64,000 nucleotides of DNA from Bradyrhizobium sp. JYMT SZCCT0180 (lineage in GTDB: Bacteria > Pseudomonadota > Alphaproteobacteria > Rhizobiales > Xanthobacteraceae), in NCBI RefSeq assembly GCF_018130165.1, contig NZ_JAFCLZ010000009.1:237281-301280 (forward strand). Reading direction: 5' to 3'. A model generated the notes under the pieces. It worked only from the letters and a program-made list of their open reading frames with translations. It did no database searches and was not told where the DNA came from. Both the position numbers and the translations under genes were made by a program. This document shows, one piece after another, positions 15,491-24,481 of the stretch (position 1 is the first letter of the stretch; each line of letters starts with the position of its first letter).

Positions 15491-17278
15491 GTGAACCATC
15501 CGGGAACCGATATCGGCGAAGTTCCGCCAACGCGGCGCGTGCTCGCTATTCTGGCCGCCGACGTTGTTGGCTATGCTCGCCTAACCGAGGTTGCGGAGGA
15601 GACTACTCACATCCGCCTGCGGACACTTCGCTTCGGCGTGATCAACCCGTGCATCGTCTCCTACCGCGGCAAGATCGTGAAGAATACGGGCGACGGCTTT
15701 CTCGCCTCGTTCGATTCCTCGCTTGATGCCGCTCGGTGCGCGGTGGCCATGCAGCACGAAGTCGCCACGGCGCAGAGCCGAGAGGGGTACGATCGGAAGA
15801 TCCAGTTTCGGATGGGCCTCAACGTTGCGCAGACCATCGTTGAATCAGAAGACATCTTCGGAAAGGGCGTCAATATAGCGGCGCGGCTCGAGCAGTCAGC
15901 GCCGGCGGGCGGCGTGGTACTTTCACACGACATGTACCAGGGTATCAAGGACCGGCTCGAAGTTTCAGTAGAAGACCTGGGCTTACTCCGCCTCAAGCAT
16001 CTGTCGCGACCTGTGCATGCTTATTCTCTTTTGCTACCAGAAGCTGAACGTTTACCGCCGAGTGGCGGCAGGGCGAGTCGGCAGGCCAAGGTTCCCTTTA
16101 TCGCGGTACTGCCGTTTCGCACGCAGGGAGGGAGCCCGGAGGACGATTACTTCGGCGATGGGACAGCCGACGAGATCGTTGTCGCGCTTCAGAGTGTTCG
16201 TGGCCTATTCGTCATTTCCAGCACGTCCACGTTTCCCTATCGCACCGGTCTGATCGACAGCCAGAGAATCGGCCAAGAACTCGGTGTCCGGTACGTCTTG
16301 AGTGGCAGCATCCGCCGAGCCGACAAGCAGCTTCGCATTGGAGTTGAGTTGAAGGACGTCGAAGCCGGCATCGTGCTGTGGGCAGATCAATATGACGGGG
16401 ATGTATCCGAACTGTTCGAATTTCAGAGCCGCATTGCGACGCGCATCGTGTGGAGCATCGCACCTCAGGTGCGGGAGGCCGAGCTGAAGCGGGCGCTCCA
16501 CAAGCGGTCGGACAATCTTAATGCCTACGAGTTGCTCATGAAGGCGATCGACTTCATGTATCGCATGAATTTCTATGACTTCGGTAAAGCAGGCGAGCTG
16601 CTACAAGCCGCGATTACCGCGGATCCGAACTATGCGACTGCCTATGCCTATGCAGCGCTCTGGCACATTCATAATGTCGCGCAAGGCTGGGGCGCCGAGG
16701 GAGGTCCCGATGCGGCGGAAGCGGCGCGCCTTGCCGCTGCCGCGGTCGATCGTGCGCCGGCCGACGGCTTCGCGTTAGCCGTTCTTGGTCACTCAAAGGC
16801 GCTATTGTTCAAGGACTACGGTGCAGCGCTCGACCTCTTCGATAGGGCGTTGAGCGCATCACCCGGGAATGCTATGGCTTGGACCCTTAGCAGTGGCGTG
16901 TACGGGTACCTTGAGGAAGGTCAATCGGCGATTAAGCGCGCTGAACAAGGATTGCGTCTATCGCCAGCCGACACGCAGGCCTATTTTTACCTGATGTTCC
17001 TCGGCCAAGCGCATTATATCAATGGCAACTACGATGAGGCGGTTGTATGGGCACGCAAGACCGCAACTCTGAACGGACGGTTGTCCGCTAACCTGCGTGT
17101 CTTAGCAGCCGCCTATATCGCGACGGGCCAAAGCGCGGAAGCGCGGACCGTTACCAAGACGCTTCTTGACGTACAGCCTCGATTCAAACTTTCGGCCTAC
17201 AGTGAGCGATGCCCTTTCAGAGCAGGTCTGCGGGAGCGCTTCATTGATCATTTACGGCAGGCAGGTTTGCCAGATTGA
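15491..17278 (+). CDS. class III nucleotide cyclase with TolB-like and TPR regions
   Basis: About 595 residues from GTG 15491 (a TTG at 15374 would add 39 non-homologous residues). The cyclase domain (about 15-190) has both metal aspartates, in LAILAADVVGYARL (Asp24) and KNTGDGFLASF (Asp68), and the transition-state Asn/Arg pair in GVNIAARLE, so it should be catalytically active and makes cAMP or cGMP by family. A TolB-like segment follows (FIAVLPFRTQGG ... YVLSGSIRR, about 195-320), then TPR-like helices to the end. No membrane segment: a cytoplasmic sensor. Such cyclase-TPR proteins are numerous in Bradyrhizobium, but here it heads an operon with a phosphatase and a protease 42 bp downstream. 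Confidence 0.85.
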   Translation: MNHPGTDIGEVPPTRRVLAILAADVVGYARLTEVAEETTHIRLRTLRFGVINPCIVSYRGKIVKNTGDGFLASFDSSLDAARCAVAMQHEVATAQSREGYDRKIQFRMGLNVAQTIVESEDIFGKGVNIAARLEQSAPAGGVVLSHDMYQGIKDRLEVSVEDLGLLRLKHLSRPVHAYSLLLPEAERLPPSGGRASRQAKVPFIAVLPFRTQGGSPEDDYFGDGTADEIVVALQSVRGLFVISSTSTFPYRTGLIDSQRIGQELGVRYVLSGSIRRADKQLRIGVELKDVEAGIVLWADQYDGDVSELFEFQSRIATRIVWSIAPQVREAELKRALHKRSDNLNAYELLMKAIDFMYRMNFYDFGKAGELLQAAITADPNYATAYAYAALWHIHNVAQGWGAEGGPDAAEAARLAAAAVDRAPADGFALAVLGHSKALLFKDYGAALDLFDRALSASPGNAMAWTLSSGVYGYLEEGQSAIKRAEQGLRLSPADTQAYFYLMFLGQAHYINGNYDEAVVWARKTATLNGRLSANLRVLAAAYIATGQSAEARTVTKTLLDVQPRFKLSAYSERCPFRAGLRERFIDHLRQAGLPD

Positions 17279-17320
17279 AACCGCGCTGCATTTGGCAGCG
17301 AACCAGAGGAGGGTCCCGTC

Positions 17321-18166
17321 ATGGGGGGCAATTGGTTCGGAGGAAACTGGTTTGGTGGCAATTGGTTCGGAGGAAACTGGGCGGGTAGTTCGGGCGGTGG
17401 CGATGGAACGCCCGTCTTTGCCATGCGGGCCGACCGGCCCCTTGCCGAGATCGTCATACCGCGGGATTACAACGCGAAGTTCAGGGACGCTGAATGGGAT
17501 CCCGATCTGCGCGCTATAGCGATCCTGCCGGAGTTCCTGGCTGCGCGGATCGGAGGCCAAGACTGGCAGACGGCGGTCGCGCTGCCGGCACCCACCTATC
17601 CGGTTACGTCAGCGATGATCGACCAGCTCTTGGTGCTTGCCGTCGCGGAGCGGCCGGAAGCGCTTGGCGAAATCGTCGAGGAGAACCAGAATTTTCAGCT
17701 GCGCTGGTTGCAACTTCTCAACATCAGCCGCGCGTCCCATCCGCAGACGTTCCTGCTGATCAAGCTCATGGCTCGGGTCGGCGAGTTCGCGATGGTCCAG
17801 CTCAAACTCCAATATCCGAACCTGGCTGGCGGCGGCCCGCCGCCCTATTGGTACCAGCCGCGTCCAAACCAGGTCTGCGCGACGCTGTATCCGCCAGTCC
17901 CGGTCCCGGGGCACCCAGCCTATCCTGCCGGGCACGCGCTCATTGGCACGCTCACGTCCGCATGCCTGGCCGACCTGCTGCCTCAATACGCCCAGCCATT
18001 GGCAGCGTTGGCCGCGCGAGTTGGGATGAACCGGATAATCGCTGGACTGCACTATCGTGAGGACATCGATGCAGGCGCGAACGCAGCGCGCGCCCTGAAA
18101 CCTTTCCTCGTGGCTTGCCCATTCTACGCGGCCACGTTCGCGCTCGCGCAGGCCGAATGGCTGTGA
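17321..18166 (+). CDS. PAP2 / vanadium-haloperoxidase-type protein with NWFGG repeats
   Basis: 281 residues from ATG 17321 with AGAGGAGGG just upstream. Residues 1-20 are four copies of GGNWF, encoded by an imperfect 15-bp repeat, then a Gly/Ser linker. The C-terminal part has the PAP2 signature: YQPRPNQ (Arg-Pro at 181-182), YPAGHA (201-206, the PSGH-type motif) and NRIIAGLHYREDID (R238, H244, D248), so it binds vanadate or phosphate and acts as a haloperoxidase or phosphatase. The Lys usually 7 residues before the Arg-Pro is not present. No signal peptide or clear membrane helices, unlike lipid phosphatases. Second gene of the operon. Confidence 0.8.
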   Translation: MGGNWFGGNWFGGNWFGGNWAGSSGGGDGTPVFAMRADRPLAEIVIPRDYNAKFRDAEWDPDLRAIAILPEFLAARIGGQDWQTAVALPAPTYPVTSAMIDQLLVLAVAERPEALGEIVEENQNFQLRWLQLLNISRASHPQTFLLIKLMARVGEFAMVQLKLQYPNLAGGGPPPYWYQPRPNQVCATLYPPVPVPGHPAYPAGHALIGTLTSACLADLLPQYAQPLAALAARVGMNRIIAGLHYREDIDAGANAARALKPFLVACPFYAATFALAQAEWL

Positions 18167-18205
18167 GATCGCGGGCAACCTAAACCACGGGACCGGGAGG
18201 TCGCC

Positions 18206-19606
18206 ATGAAACCTGGGGAAGGTATCGGCTATGTACGGGTGTTGGCGCAGCGCAATAGTCACCCCGCGCTCGTCCAGGCCGCGAATGACTTGCTCGAAGG
18301 CCAGAGCCCAGCCGACACGATGCGGGATTACGCGCACGAGAACGCGACGCTCGAATTTTTAATCGACAGTGAGTTCGGCGCAGTGCCGATCTGGGACGGC
18401 GCCGATCACCAACCGGGGGTCTTGATCAAGGAAAGGGGCGAAAAAGCGCACGCACTCCTCGCGCCGGCGAACTCGAGGAAATTCCTGATCCGCGCCTACG
18501 TTGCTCCAGACAGCCTCGCCAAATTGCGTCTCAACGATGGCGAACCGGTCTGGTCGGATCCGGATCTAATTGGCCAGTATGCCAACGGCGCAAGCCAGGC
18601 CACGGGCGACACGAATGCGGTTCGGCAGGACCTCGACACGGAGACGCTGCAGGACAACGGCCTTGATGGTGGGAACGTTGCCGTCGCCATCGTCGATACC
18701 GGCATCTACAGGCGGCACCTCGCCAGGCAGCTTGGTTTCAACCCGGCGCTCGATGTTGGCAATTCATGGACGCCACCGACCGTGGCGACGAGCCCGGGCC
18801 GGAATCGCATCGGTCACGGCACAATGTGCGCCTACGGCGTGCTCGCGGTTGCCCCGAATGTGACGCTGCTCGACTATCCGCTACTGCTTGGGCGGCCGGC
18901 CGGCGAGCACACCGTCAGCGCAACGATCGGGGAAATGATGCGCGGTTATTGGGTCCTGCTCTGGCGCTGGGCGCTCGGCTTCATTGCGCAGAGCGCGCTC
19001 GTGGTCAACAATAGTTGGGGCATATTTCATCCGAGCCTCGACGAATATCCGCCCGCCGACCCGCGGCGCTACATCGACAATCCCAATCACATCTTCAGAC
19101 TGTACATCCGGTTTCTCAACGCATTCGGCGCTGACGTGGTTTTCGCTGCGGGCAATTGCGGAAGCGGCTGCCCAAGTGCTGTGTGTCTGCAGTTGACGGC
19201 GGGAACGATCATGGGCGCCAACGCATATGACGAAGTGCTGACGCTCGCCGGTTGTGACGTCAACGACGTGCGCGTCTGTTATTCCTCGCAAGGGCCGTCT
19301 ATCGCCGGCATGCCTCCGCAGAAACCGGACATCACCGCCTACACGCAGTTTCTCGGCTCGAAGATCCAGCGGGGCCCACGCGGCTTCGCGCCGGACACGG
19401 GAACGTCGACAGCATGCGCTGTCGCATCCGGGTGCGTCGCCGCGCTGCGAACCCGGCGGCCGCCGACGGCGACGGATCCGGCAACCATGATTGGGGTGTT
19501 GCAGGCGACGGCGCTGCCTGCGGGCAGCGCTGTGCCCAACTACGATTACGGCTATGGCATCATTCGGCCGGTGGCTGCGGGGCGGGACCTAGGCATTATT
19601 CCGTGA
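18206..19606 (+). CDS. subtilisin-like (S8) serine protease, non-secreted
   Basis: 466 residues from ATG 18206; ribosome site GGGAGGT sits 5-6 bases upstream. The catalytic triad is intact: Asp164 in VAIVDTGI, His204 in RIGHGTMC, Ser401 in DTGTSTACA, with the oxyanion Asn317 in FAAGNCG. The first 150 residues could be a prodomain-like or recognition part; no signal peptide, so it likely acts in the cytoplasm or is activated in response to a signal. It has several cysteines around 319-359 (GCPSAVC and others). Third gene of the operon, 39 bp after the PAP2 gene. Confidence 0.85.
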   Translation: MKPGEGIGYVRVLAQRNSHPALVQAANDLLEGQSPADTMRDYAHENATLEFLIDSEFGAVPIWDGADHQPGVLIKERGEKAHALLAPANSRKFLIRAYVAPDSLAKLRLNDGEPVWSDPDLIGQYANGASQATGDTNAVRQDLDTETLQDNGLDGGNVAVAIVDTGIYRRHLARQLGFNPALDVGNSWTPPTVATSPGRNRIGHGTMCAYGVLAVAPNVTLLDYPLLLGRPAGEHTVSATIGEMMRGYWVLLWRWALGFIAQSALVVNNSWGIFHPSLDEYPPADPRRYIDNPNHIFRLYIRFLNAFGADVVFAAGNCGSGCPSAVCLQLTAGTIMGANAYDEVLTLAGCDVNDVRVCYSSQGPSIAGMPPQKPDITAYTQFLGSKIQRGPRGFAPDTGTSTACAVASGCVAALRTRRPPTATDPATMIGVLQATALPAGSAVPNYDYGYGIIRPVAAGRDLGIIP

Positions 19607-19819
19607 GCAGCACGCAGCCACGGGCCTTCGAGCAAATGGCGGTCATCTGAGTGGCAAATTTGACCAGGCCTGAGCTTGTTCGTTCCGCCCAAACCGAAGG
19701 CGATCTCCGATTCAGAGATGTGATCCGAACGGGGGACAAGGATGATCCGTTTTGATGGCGCAAGGTGAGGCGCACAAGGAGTTCCGCGAAACGCACTGGG
19801 CGAGGGAGGGCTTGCGATC
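19607..19819. other. downstream region of the operon, no gene seen
   Basis: 213 bp; I see no gene or strong hairpin with a T tract. It runs directly into the right-hand direct repeat. Confidence 0.3.
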
Positions 19820-19918
19820 CTAGCCGAGCGCAAAAGCCAGCAAGCTCGAGCACAGCAGCACCAGGCTGGCCGTGGTCAGTGCGAGGAATCCGTTGGAGAC
19901 CAAATCGTGGTTGCGCAT
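19820..19918 (-). CDS. membrane miniprotein in right repeat
   Basis: 32 residues from ATG 19918, amino-acid identical to the peptide at 15095-15193. Hydrophobic C-terminal half, so probably a membrane peptide. Function unknown; could be a regulator or toxin-like peptide, or an island repeat unit. Confidence 0.5.
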   Translation of the reverse strand: MRNHDLVSNGFLALTTASLVLLCSSLLAFALG

Positions 19919-19982
19919 GAAACACCTGCCACTCTGGATGCTCGTCCGAATTTATTAAAGCTTTCCGAATCTCCCGCCTCGA
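19820..19982. repeat. 163-bp direct repeat, right copy
   Basis: Near-identical to 15095-15257, same orientation. Identity ends abruptly on both sides (before the TAG complement at 19820 and after the GCCTCGA at 19976-19982). Confidence 0.85.
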
Positions 19983-20036
19983 AAGAGGTGATGCGTCTTT
20001 CTGCCCGGGGCCAATGCCCCAGGCAGGACCTGAAAC

Positions 20037-20126
20037 TCAGGCCCGGGAACGATAGCCTTCAAACGCATGGGCCAGGAAAATCGCCGCGCTCACCAGGCCC
20101 ATAATTGCTGTAACCGTCTCAATCAT
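20037..20126 (-). CDS. membrane miniprotein
   Basis: 29 residues from ATG 20126: MIETVTAIMGLVSAAIFLAH then AFEGYRSRA. One transmembrane helix and a basic cytoplasmic tail. Different sequence from the repeat-borne peptide 119 bp to its left, but the same kind of gene. Translation plausible, not proven. Confidence 0.45.
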   Translation of the reverse strand: MIETVTAIMGLVSAAIFLAHAFEGYRSRA

Positions 20127-20500
20127 CGCACAAATCCTTTGCGCCCCTGCACGCACAGAACGACTGCGACGTTGCACAGTCAAAAAGATTCAGTGGCCGA
20201 AACGACAGATCCGGGCCGAGTGATGATTTGGTGCAACAGATTGTCTGAAAGCGGGACAGGGCAGGGGTGGTCTATGGGCGATCGTCACAATGAAGCCCGT
20301 AAACCGCCGGGGGACCACGGCAAACCCAAGGCGACCACACCGGAAGCAACCATTGATTCACCACGGCGGCGCGCACCGCATTTCCGCCGTGTTCGGGTTG
20401 CGATATCTTTACGACTTGGTGCGGAGGTGGGCCGTATCAAGGAATCAGGCCATGCAGCCTCAACGTAGGCATGCGGCCGTAGGAATGGTAATTGGGGCAA
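20127..20500. other. gene-free region before rlpA
   Basis: 374 bp with no supported gene. Open frames on both strands have no motifs. It marks the border between the accessory left part and the housekeeping block; the rlpA promoter should be here. Confidence 0.35.
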
Positions 20501-21427
20501 ATGGGGATTCGACGGCCGAAATCGATGGTCCGGGTGGCGCGTGGCGCTGCTGCCGTGGGCGCCTGTCTCTTCCTTGCCAATTGCGCCTCGTCGGGCAAGT
20601 TCGCGAGCCGCGTCGATCCCAAGTACGGCGTTTCCTCGAGCCCCCGGGTGGTGGCGATGGGCGAGCCCGTGCCGAAGGGCGGCGGCACCTACCGAATCGG
20701 CAAACCCTACACCGTTGCTGGGCGGGTCTACGTGCCCGAGGAAGACCCCGACTATCGCGCGGAGGGCATGGCCTCCTGGTATGGCGACGACTTCCACGGC
20801 CGACTGACCGCCAATGGCGAAGTATTCGACATGCTCTCGCTGACCGCAGCCCATCCGACCCTGCCGATCCCCAGCTACGCCCGCGTCACCAATTTGCGTA
20901 ACGGCAAATCGCTGGTGGTTCGCGTCAATGACCGCGGCCCATACCACGGCAACCGCCTCATCGACGTCTCGAACAAGGCGGCCGATCTGCTTGATTTCAA
21001 AAGCAATGGCGTCGCCAAGGTCCGCGTTGAGTATGTTGGGCGGGCCCCCCTGGAGGGTTCCGACGATCGCCAGCTGATGGCAACTTTGCGGACCGGCGTT
21101 CCGGCGCCGTCACCGTCCACGGTGCGGGTGGCTTCCGCCCGGCCGTTCGTTCCCGAGATGCCGTCATCCGCAGGCCGGATCCGGGGCGAGGTTCCGATGC
21201 CTGAGGGACGGCCCTATAGCCTCGGCAACACGTCGGCGGACTACGCCTCGATCAATGCGACCTCGGAAATGTCGACCTCCAACCGCACCCGGGGCCGGGC
21301 TTTGGAAAATCCGCGTGCGGTCTCTTACGAAAACGAGCCGGGCTATGCGGCCACGCCGCGCTCGGCGTATCTGCCGATCGATCCGCGCGGCCCGAGCGAG
21401 GTTCTGAGCGGGCGCGGGCTCTACTGA
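20501..21427 (+). CDS. rlpA: RlpA-type septal ring lytic transglycosylase lipoprotein
   Basis: About 308 residues from ATG 20501. The signal ends in the lipobox FLANC, so Cys28 is probably lipidated. The double-psi beta-barrel is clear: EGMASWYGDDFHGRLTANGE, then YARVTNLRNGKSLVVRVNDRGP and LIDVSNKAA. In family members this domain cleaves peptide-free glycan at the septum. The C-terminal about 120 residues are low complexity and no SPOR domain is seen, unlike E. coli RlpA. The stop overlaps the convergent hydrolase by 7 bp. Confidence 0.9.
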   Translation: MGIRRPKSMVRVARGAAAVGACLFLANCASSGKFASRVDPKYGVSSSPRVVAMGEPVPKGGGTYRIGKPYTVAGRVYVPEEDPDYRAEGMASWYGDDFHGRLTANGEVFDMLSLTAAHPTLPIPSYARVTNLRNGKSLVVRVNDRGPYHGNRLIDVSNKAADLLDFKSNGVAKVRVEYVGRAPLEGSDDRQLMATLRTGVPAPSPSTVRVASARPFVPEMPSSAGRIRGEVPMPEGRPYSLGNTSADYASINATSEMSTSNRTRGRALENPRAVSYENEPGYAATPRSAYLPIDPRGPSEVLSGRGLY

Positions 21428-22362
21428 TTCTTCAGGAAGGTTATCAAAGCGGCGTTGACCTCATCGGGCCGTTCCTGCTGAACCCAGTGACCGGCGCCGT
21501 CGATGATCAGCTTTTGCCGCAGGTTGGGCAGCACCCGCTCCAGTTCGGTAACGCGCTTGGCGCCGATCAGGCCGGTGATGACGGAATCTTTCGATCCCGC
21601 GACGAACAATGACGGCTGATGGATCTGCGCCCCCTGCCAAGGGGCGGTCAGTTCCCAGTTGCGGTCGAGATTGCGGTACCAGTTCAGTCCGCCGCGGAAG
21701 CCCGACTCCCTATAGACCTTGGAAAAATAGGCGATGTCGGCCTCATCGAGCCAATCCGGCAGCTTCACGACGGGGCCGATGTTGCCGAGAAAGCCCTTGC
21801 CCTCGGTGACGTAGAGCGCGGCCGGGTCGGACACCCCGCGCCCGAGGACCAGGCGCATGGTCAAGGCGACGTCGCGCTCGAATTCGGCCTCGGCAACGCC
21901 GGGGGTCTGAAAATATTGCCAATAGAAATTGGTGATTCCACCGTCACGCAGGCTGTCCAGCGGCCGGCCACGGCCGCGGAACGGGGGCGGTACGCTGAGG
22001 CCAGCAACCTTCGTAAAAACGTCCGGGCGGAACATCGCCGCGTGCCAGGCAACCGGCGCGCCCCAATCATGGCCGACAATGACGGCCTGCTTTTCGCCCA
22101 GCGCCGACACCAGCGCGACCATGTCGCCGACATTGTCGAAGATGCTGTAAGCCCCGATTTCGGCGGGCGCGCTGCTGCGGCCAAACCCGCGCATGTCCGG
22201 CGCCACGACATGGAAACCGGCTGCCGCGATCGCAGGGATCTGGTGCCGCCAAGAATAGGACAATTCCGGCCAGCCGTGACAGAGCAGCACCAGCGGACCC
22301 TGACCTTGCTCGAGCACAAACAACTCGATCCCGTTGGCAGAAATGGTCCGTGAGGATGGCAT
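21421..22362 (-). CDS. alpha/beta hydrolase, epoxide hydrolase type
   Basis: 313 residues from ATG 22362. Shows the HGWPELSYSW oxyanion-hole region, the nucleophile elbow GHDWGAPVAW (Asp nucleophile) and the C-terminal catalytic GAGHWVQQE (His). The Asp nucleophile fits epoxide hydrolases or dehalogenases rather than esterases. The likely substrate is unknown. Divergent from the carboxypeptidase gene at 22530, convergent with rlpA. Confidence 0.85.
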   Translation of the reverse strand: MPSSRTISANGIELFVLEQGQGPLVLLCHGWPELSYSWRHQIPAIAAAGFHVVAPDMRGFGRSSAPAEIGAYSIFDNVGDMVALVSALGEKQAVIVGHDWGAPVAWHAAMFRPDVFTKVAGLSVPPPFRGRGRPLDSLRDGGITNFYWQYFQTPGVAEAEFERDVALTMRLVLGRGVSDPAALYVTEGKGFLGNIGPVVKLPDWLDEADIAYFSKVYRESGFRGGLNWYRNLDRNWELTAPWQGAQIHQPSLFVAGSKDSVITGLIGAKRVTELERVLPNLRQKLIIDGAGHWVQQERPDEVNAALITFLKNQ

Positions 22363-22529
22363 CGCGTTTCCGCCCCGTTTTTCGTATCTTGTCGGGAAAT
22401 TGCAGCGCCCCCGAAGGATACGGTCGTTCGGTCGGCGCCGCAATTGGATCGGTTGATCCACAAGTCCGAAAACCTGTGTTGTTTGCGATACTTCCAACTG
22501 TTAGAACGCCGGGATTCAGGACATCGCCA

Positions 22530-23792
22530 ATGGCTGCCGACAGACCCGTTTCCCGCAAATCTGACGCCGCGGCCGCACGTCCGTGGCGGGGCCTGATCGC
22601 GGCCACCCTGGCACTGGCCGTCGGCTGGGGCGGGATTGTCTACGCCGCCAACAACAGCGTGCAGGGCGCCAAGAAGGAAGCGGAGGGCGGTTTTGACGGC
22701 GACGCGCCGACCGCGATCCTGATCGAAGGCACCAGCGGCAGCGTGCTGTTCGAAAAGAACGCCGACGAGCTGCGGGCACCGTCGAGCATGTTGAAGCTGA
22801 TGACGGCCGAGGTGGTGTTCAACGCCGTCAAGACCGGCAAGGTCAAACTGACCGACGAATACCGCATCAGCGAAAACGCCTGGCGCAAAGGCGGCGCGCC
22901 GGCGGGCGGCTCGACCATGTTTGCCATCCTCAACAGCAAGGTTTCGGTCGACGATCTGCTGAAGGGCGCGATCATCCAGAGCGGCAACGACTCCTGCATC
23001 GCGCTCGCCGAGGGGATGGCCGGAAACGAGAAGATCTTTGCCGCCGAGTTCTTGACCAAGCGGGCACGCGAGCTCGGCATGACCAGGTCGACCTTCGGCA
23101 ATTCCAACGGGTTGCCCGATCCCGCCAACAAGATGACAGTGCGCGAACTGGCTGTCCTCGCGCGCCATATCATTCAAACCTATCCGGACATGTACAAGCT
23201 GTTCGCGGAGAGGGAATTCATCTGGAACAAGATCCGGCAACAGAACCGCAATCCGCTGCTGAACTCGCTCAGTGGCGCCGACGGGCTGAAGACCGGCTAC
23301 ACCAAGGACGGCGGCTACGGGATGGTCGGCTCCGCCGTCCAAAACGACATCCGGCTGATTGTCGTGATCAACGGGCTTGAAGACCCCGACGATCGCGCGT
23401 CGGAAGCCAAGAAAATGCTGGAATGGGGGTTCCGCAATTTCGAGGCGCGGACGCTGTTCGCGGCCAATCAACAGGTCGGATACGCCAAGGTGTTCGGCGG
23501 TGAAAGCCGGTCGGTCAAGCTGGCGAGCCGCGAGCCGATCAAGGTGATGGTGCCGAAGAACGGCAGCGAAAAACTGATCGCGCGCCTGGTCTATAGCGGC
23601 CCGGTGCGTGCGCCGGTCGCCGAGGGCCAGCCGGTCGGCGTGGTGCGGGTCTGGCGCGGCGGCAATGTAGCGATGGAGGCGCCGGTCTATGCTGCGGAGG
23701 CGGTCGCGACCGGTTCGACGATGCGCCGGGCGATCGACGGCGCCAGCGAGCTTGTCATCGGCATGTTCCGCGCGAGCGCAGAGAAGCTCTGA
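22530..23792 (+). CDS. D-alanyl-D-alanine carboxypeptidase (PBP5/6 type)
   Basis: 420 residues from ATG 22530. The N-terminal hydrophobic stretch at about 22-40 is an uncleaved or late-cleaved signal. The three penicillin-binding motifs are present: SSMLK (Ser86-Lys89), SGN in IIQSGNDS, and KTG in LKTGYTK. It trims the terminal D-Ala of peptidoglycan stem peptides in the periplasm. The C-terminal beta-rich domain (VKLASREPIKVMVPK onward) and a final amphipathic helix fit membrane anchoring. Lies 2 bp before tmk. Confidence 0.9.
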   Translation: MAADRPVSRKSDAAAARPWRGLIAATLALAVGWGGIVYAANNSVQGAKKEAEGGFDGDAPTAILIEGTSGSVLFEKNADELRAPSSMLKLMTAEVVFNAVKTGKVKLTDEYRISENAWRKGGAPAGGSTMFAILNSKVSVDDLLKGAIIQSGNDSCIALAEGMAGNEKIFAAEFLTKRARELGMTRSTFGNSNGLPDPANKMTVRELAVLARHIIQTYPDMYKLFAEREFIWNKIRQQNRNPLLNSLSGADGLKTGYTKDGGYGMVGSAVQNDIRLIVVINGLEDPDDRASEAKKMLEWGFRNFEARTLFAANQQVGYAKVFGGESRSVKLASREPIKVMVPKNGSEKLIARLVYSGPVRAPVAEGQPVGVVRVWRGGNVAMEAPVYAAEAVATGSTMRRAIDGASELVIGMFRASAEKL

Positions 23793-23794
23793 TT

Positions 23795-24481
23795 ATGGCC
23801 GAAGCAACGGTGAGCCGGCCTTCGGGACGCGGGAAGTTCATTTCGTTCGAAGGCGGCGAGGGCTCCGGAAAGTCCACGCAGATCAAGAAACTTGCCGACC
23901 GCCTTGCAACGGCAAAGCTGCGCGCGATCGTCACCCGCGAGCCCGGCGGCTCGCCGGGCGCCGAAATCATCCGTCATCTCGTGCTGTCGGGCATGGGCAA
24001 ATTGCTCGGGCCGGAGGCGGAAACGCTGCTGTTTGCCGCCGCCCGCGACGACCATGTGCGCACGGTGATTCAGCCGGCGCTCAGCCAGGGGATCTGGGTG
24101 CTGTGCGACCGGTTTTCGGATTCGACGCGTGCCTATCAGGGTCGGCTGGGACAGGTCTCGCCCGCCGTGCTCAACGCCATGCAGCGGGTCACCATCGGCG
24201 ACCTCAAGCCGGACCTGACCATCATCCTTGATATCCCCGTTGAAGTCGGACTGAAGCGCGCTGCCGCCCGCCGCGGCACCGGCGCGCCCGACCGTTTCGA
24301 GGCGGAGGACGTCAAGTTCCACCAGGATTTGCGCGATGCCTACCAGCAGATCGCCGCGGAAGATCCGCAGCGCTGCGCGCTGATCGATGCCAATGCGGAT
24401 ACGGACGTGGTTGCCGCCCGTGTCTGGAAGGCCTTGCGCGATCACCTGTTCGCTATTTCCTCGACGGCGAGTTCCGCATGA
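23795..24481 (+). CDS. tmk: thymidylate kinase
   Basis: 228 residues from ATG 23795. P-loop FEGGEGSGKSTQ, the TREPGGSPGAE dTMP-binding loop, and CDRFSDSTRAYQG with the DR(F/Y) motif: all hallmarks of dTMP kinase, which makes dTDP for DNA synthesis. Stop overlaps the holB start by 4 bp (ATGA), so translation is coupled. tmk followed by holB is a common bacterial order. Confidence 0.95.
   Translation: MAEATVSRPSGRGKFISFEGGEGSGKSTQIKKLADRLATAKLRAIVTREPGGSPGAEIIRHLVLSGMGKLLGPEAETLLFAAARDDHVRTVIQPALSQGIWVLCDRFSDSTRAYQGRLGQVSPAVLNAMQRVTIGDLKPDLTIILDIPVEVGLKRAAARRGTGAPDRFEAEDVKFHQDLRDAYQQIAAEDPQRCALIDANADTDVVAARVWKALRDHLFAISSTASSA

Noticed and set aside
21861..23471. 536-residue minus-strand frame over the carboxypeptidase gene
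   Set aside because: Antisense shadow; the plus strand has all PBP motifs.
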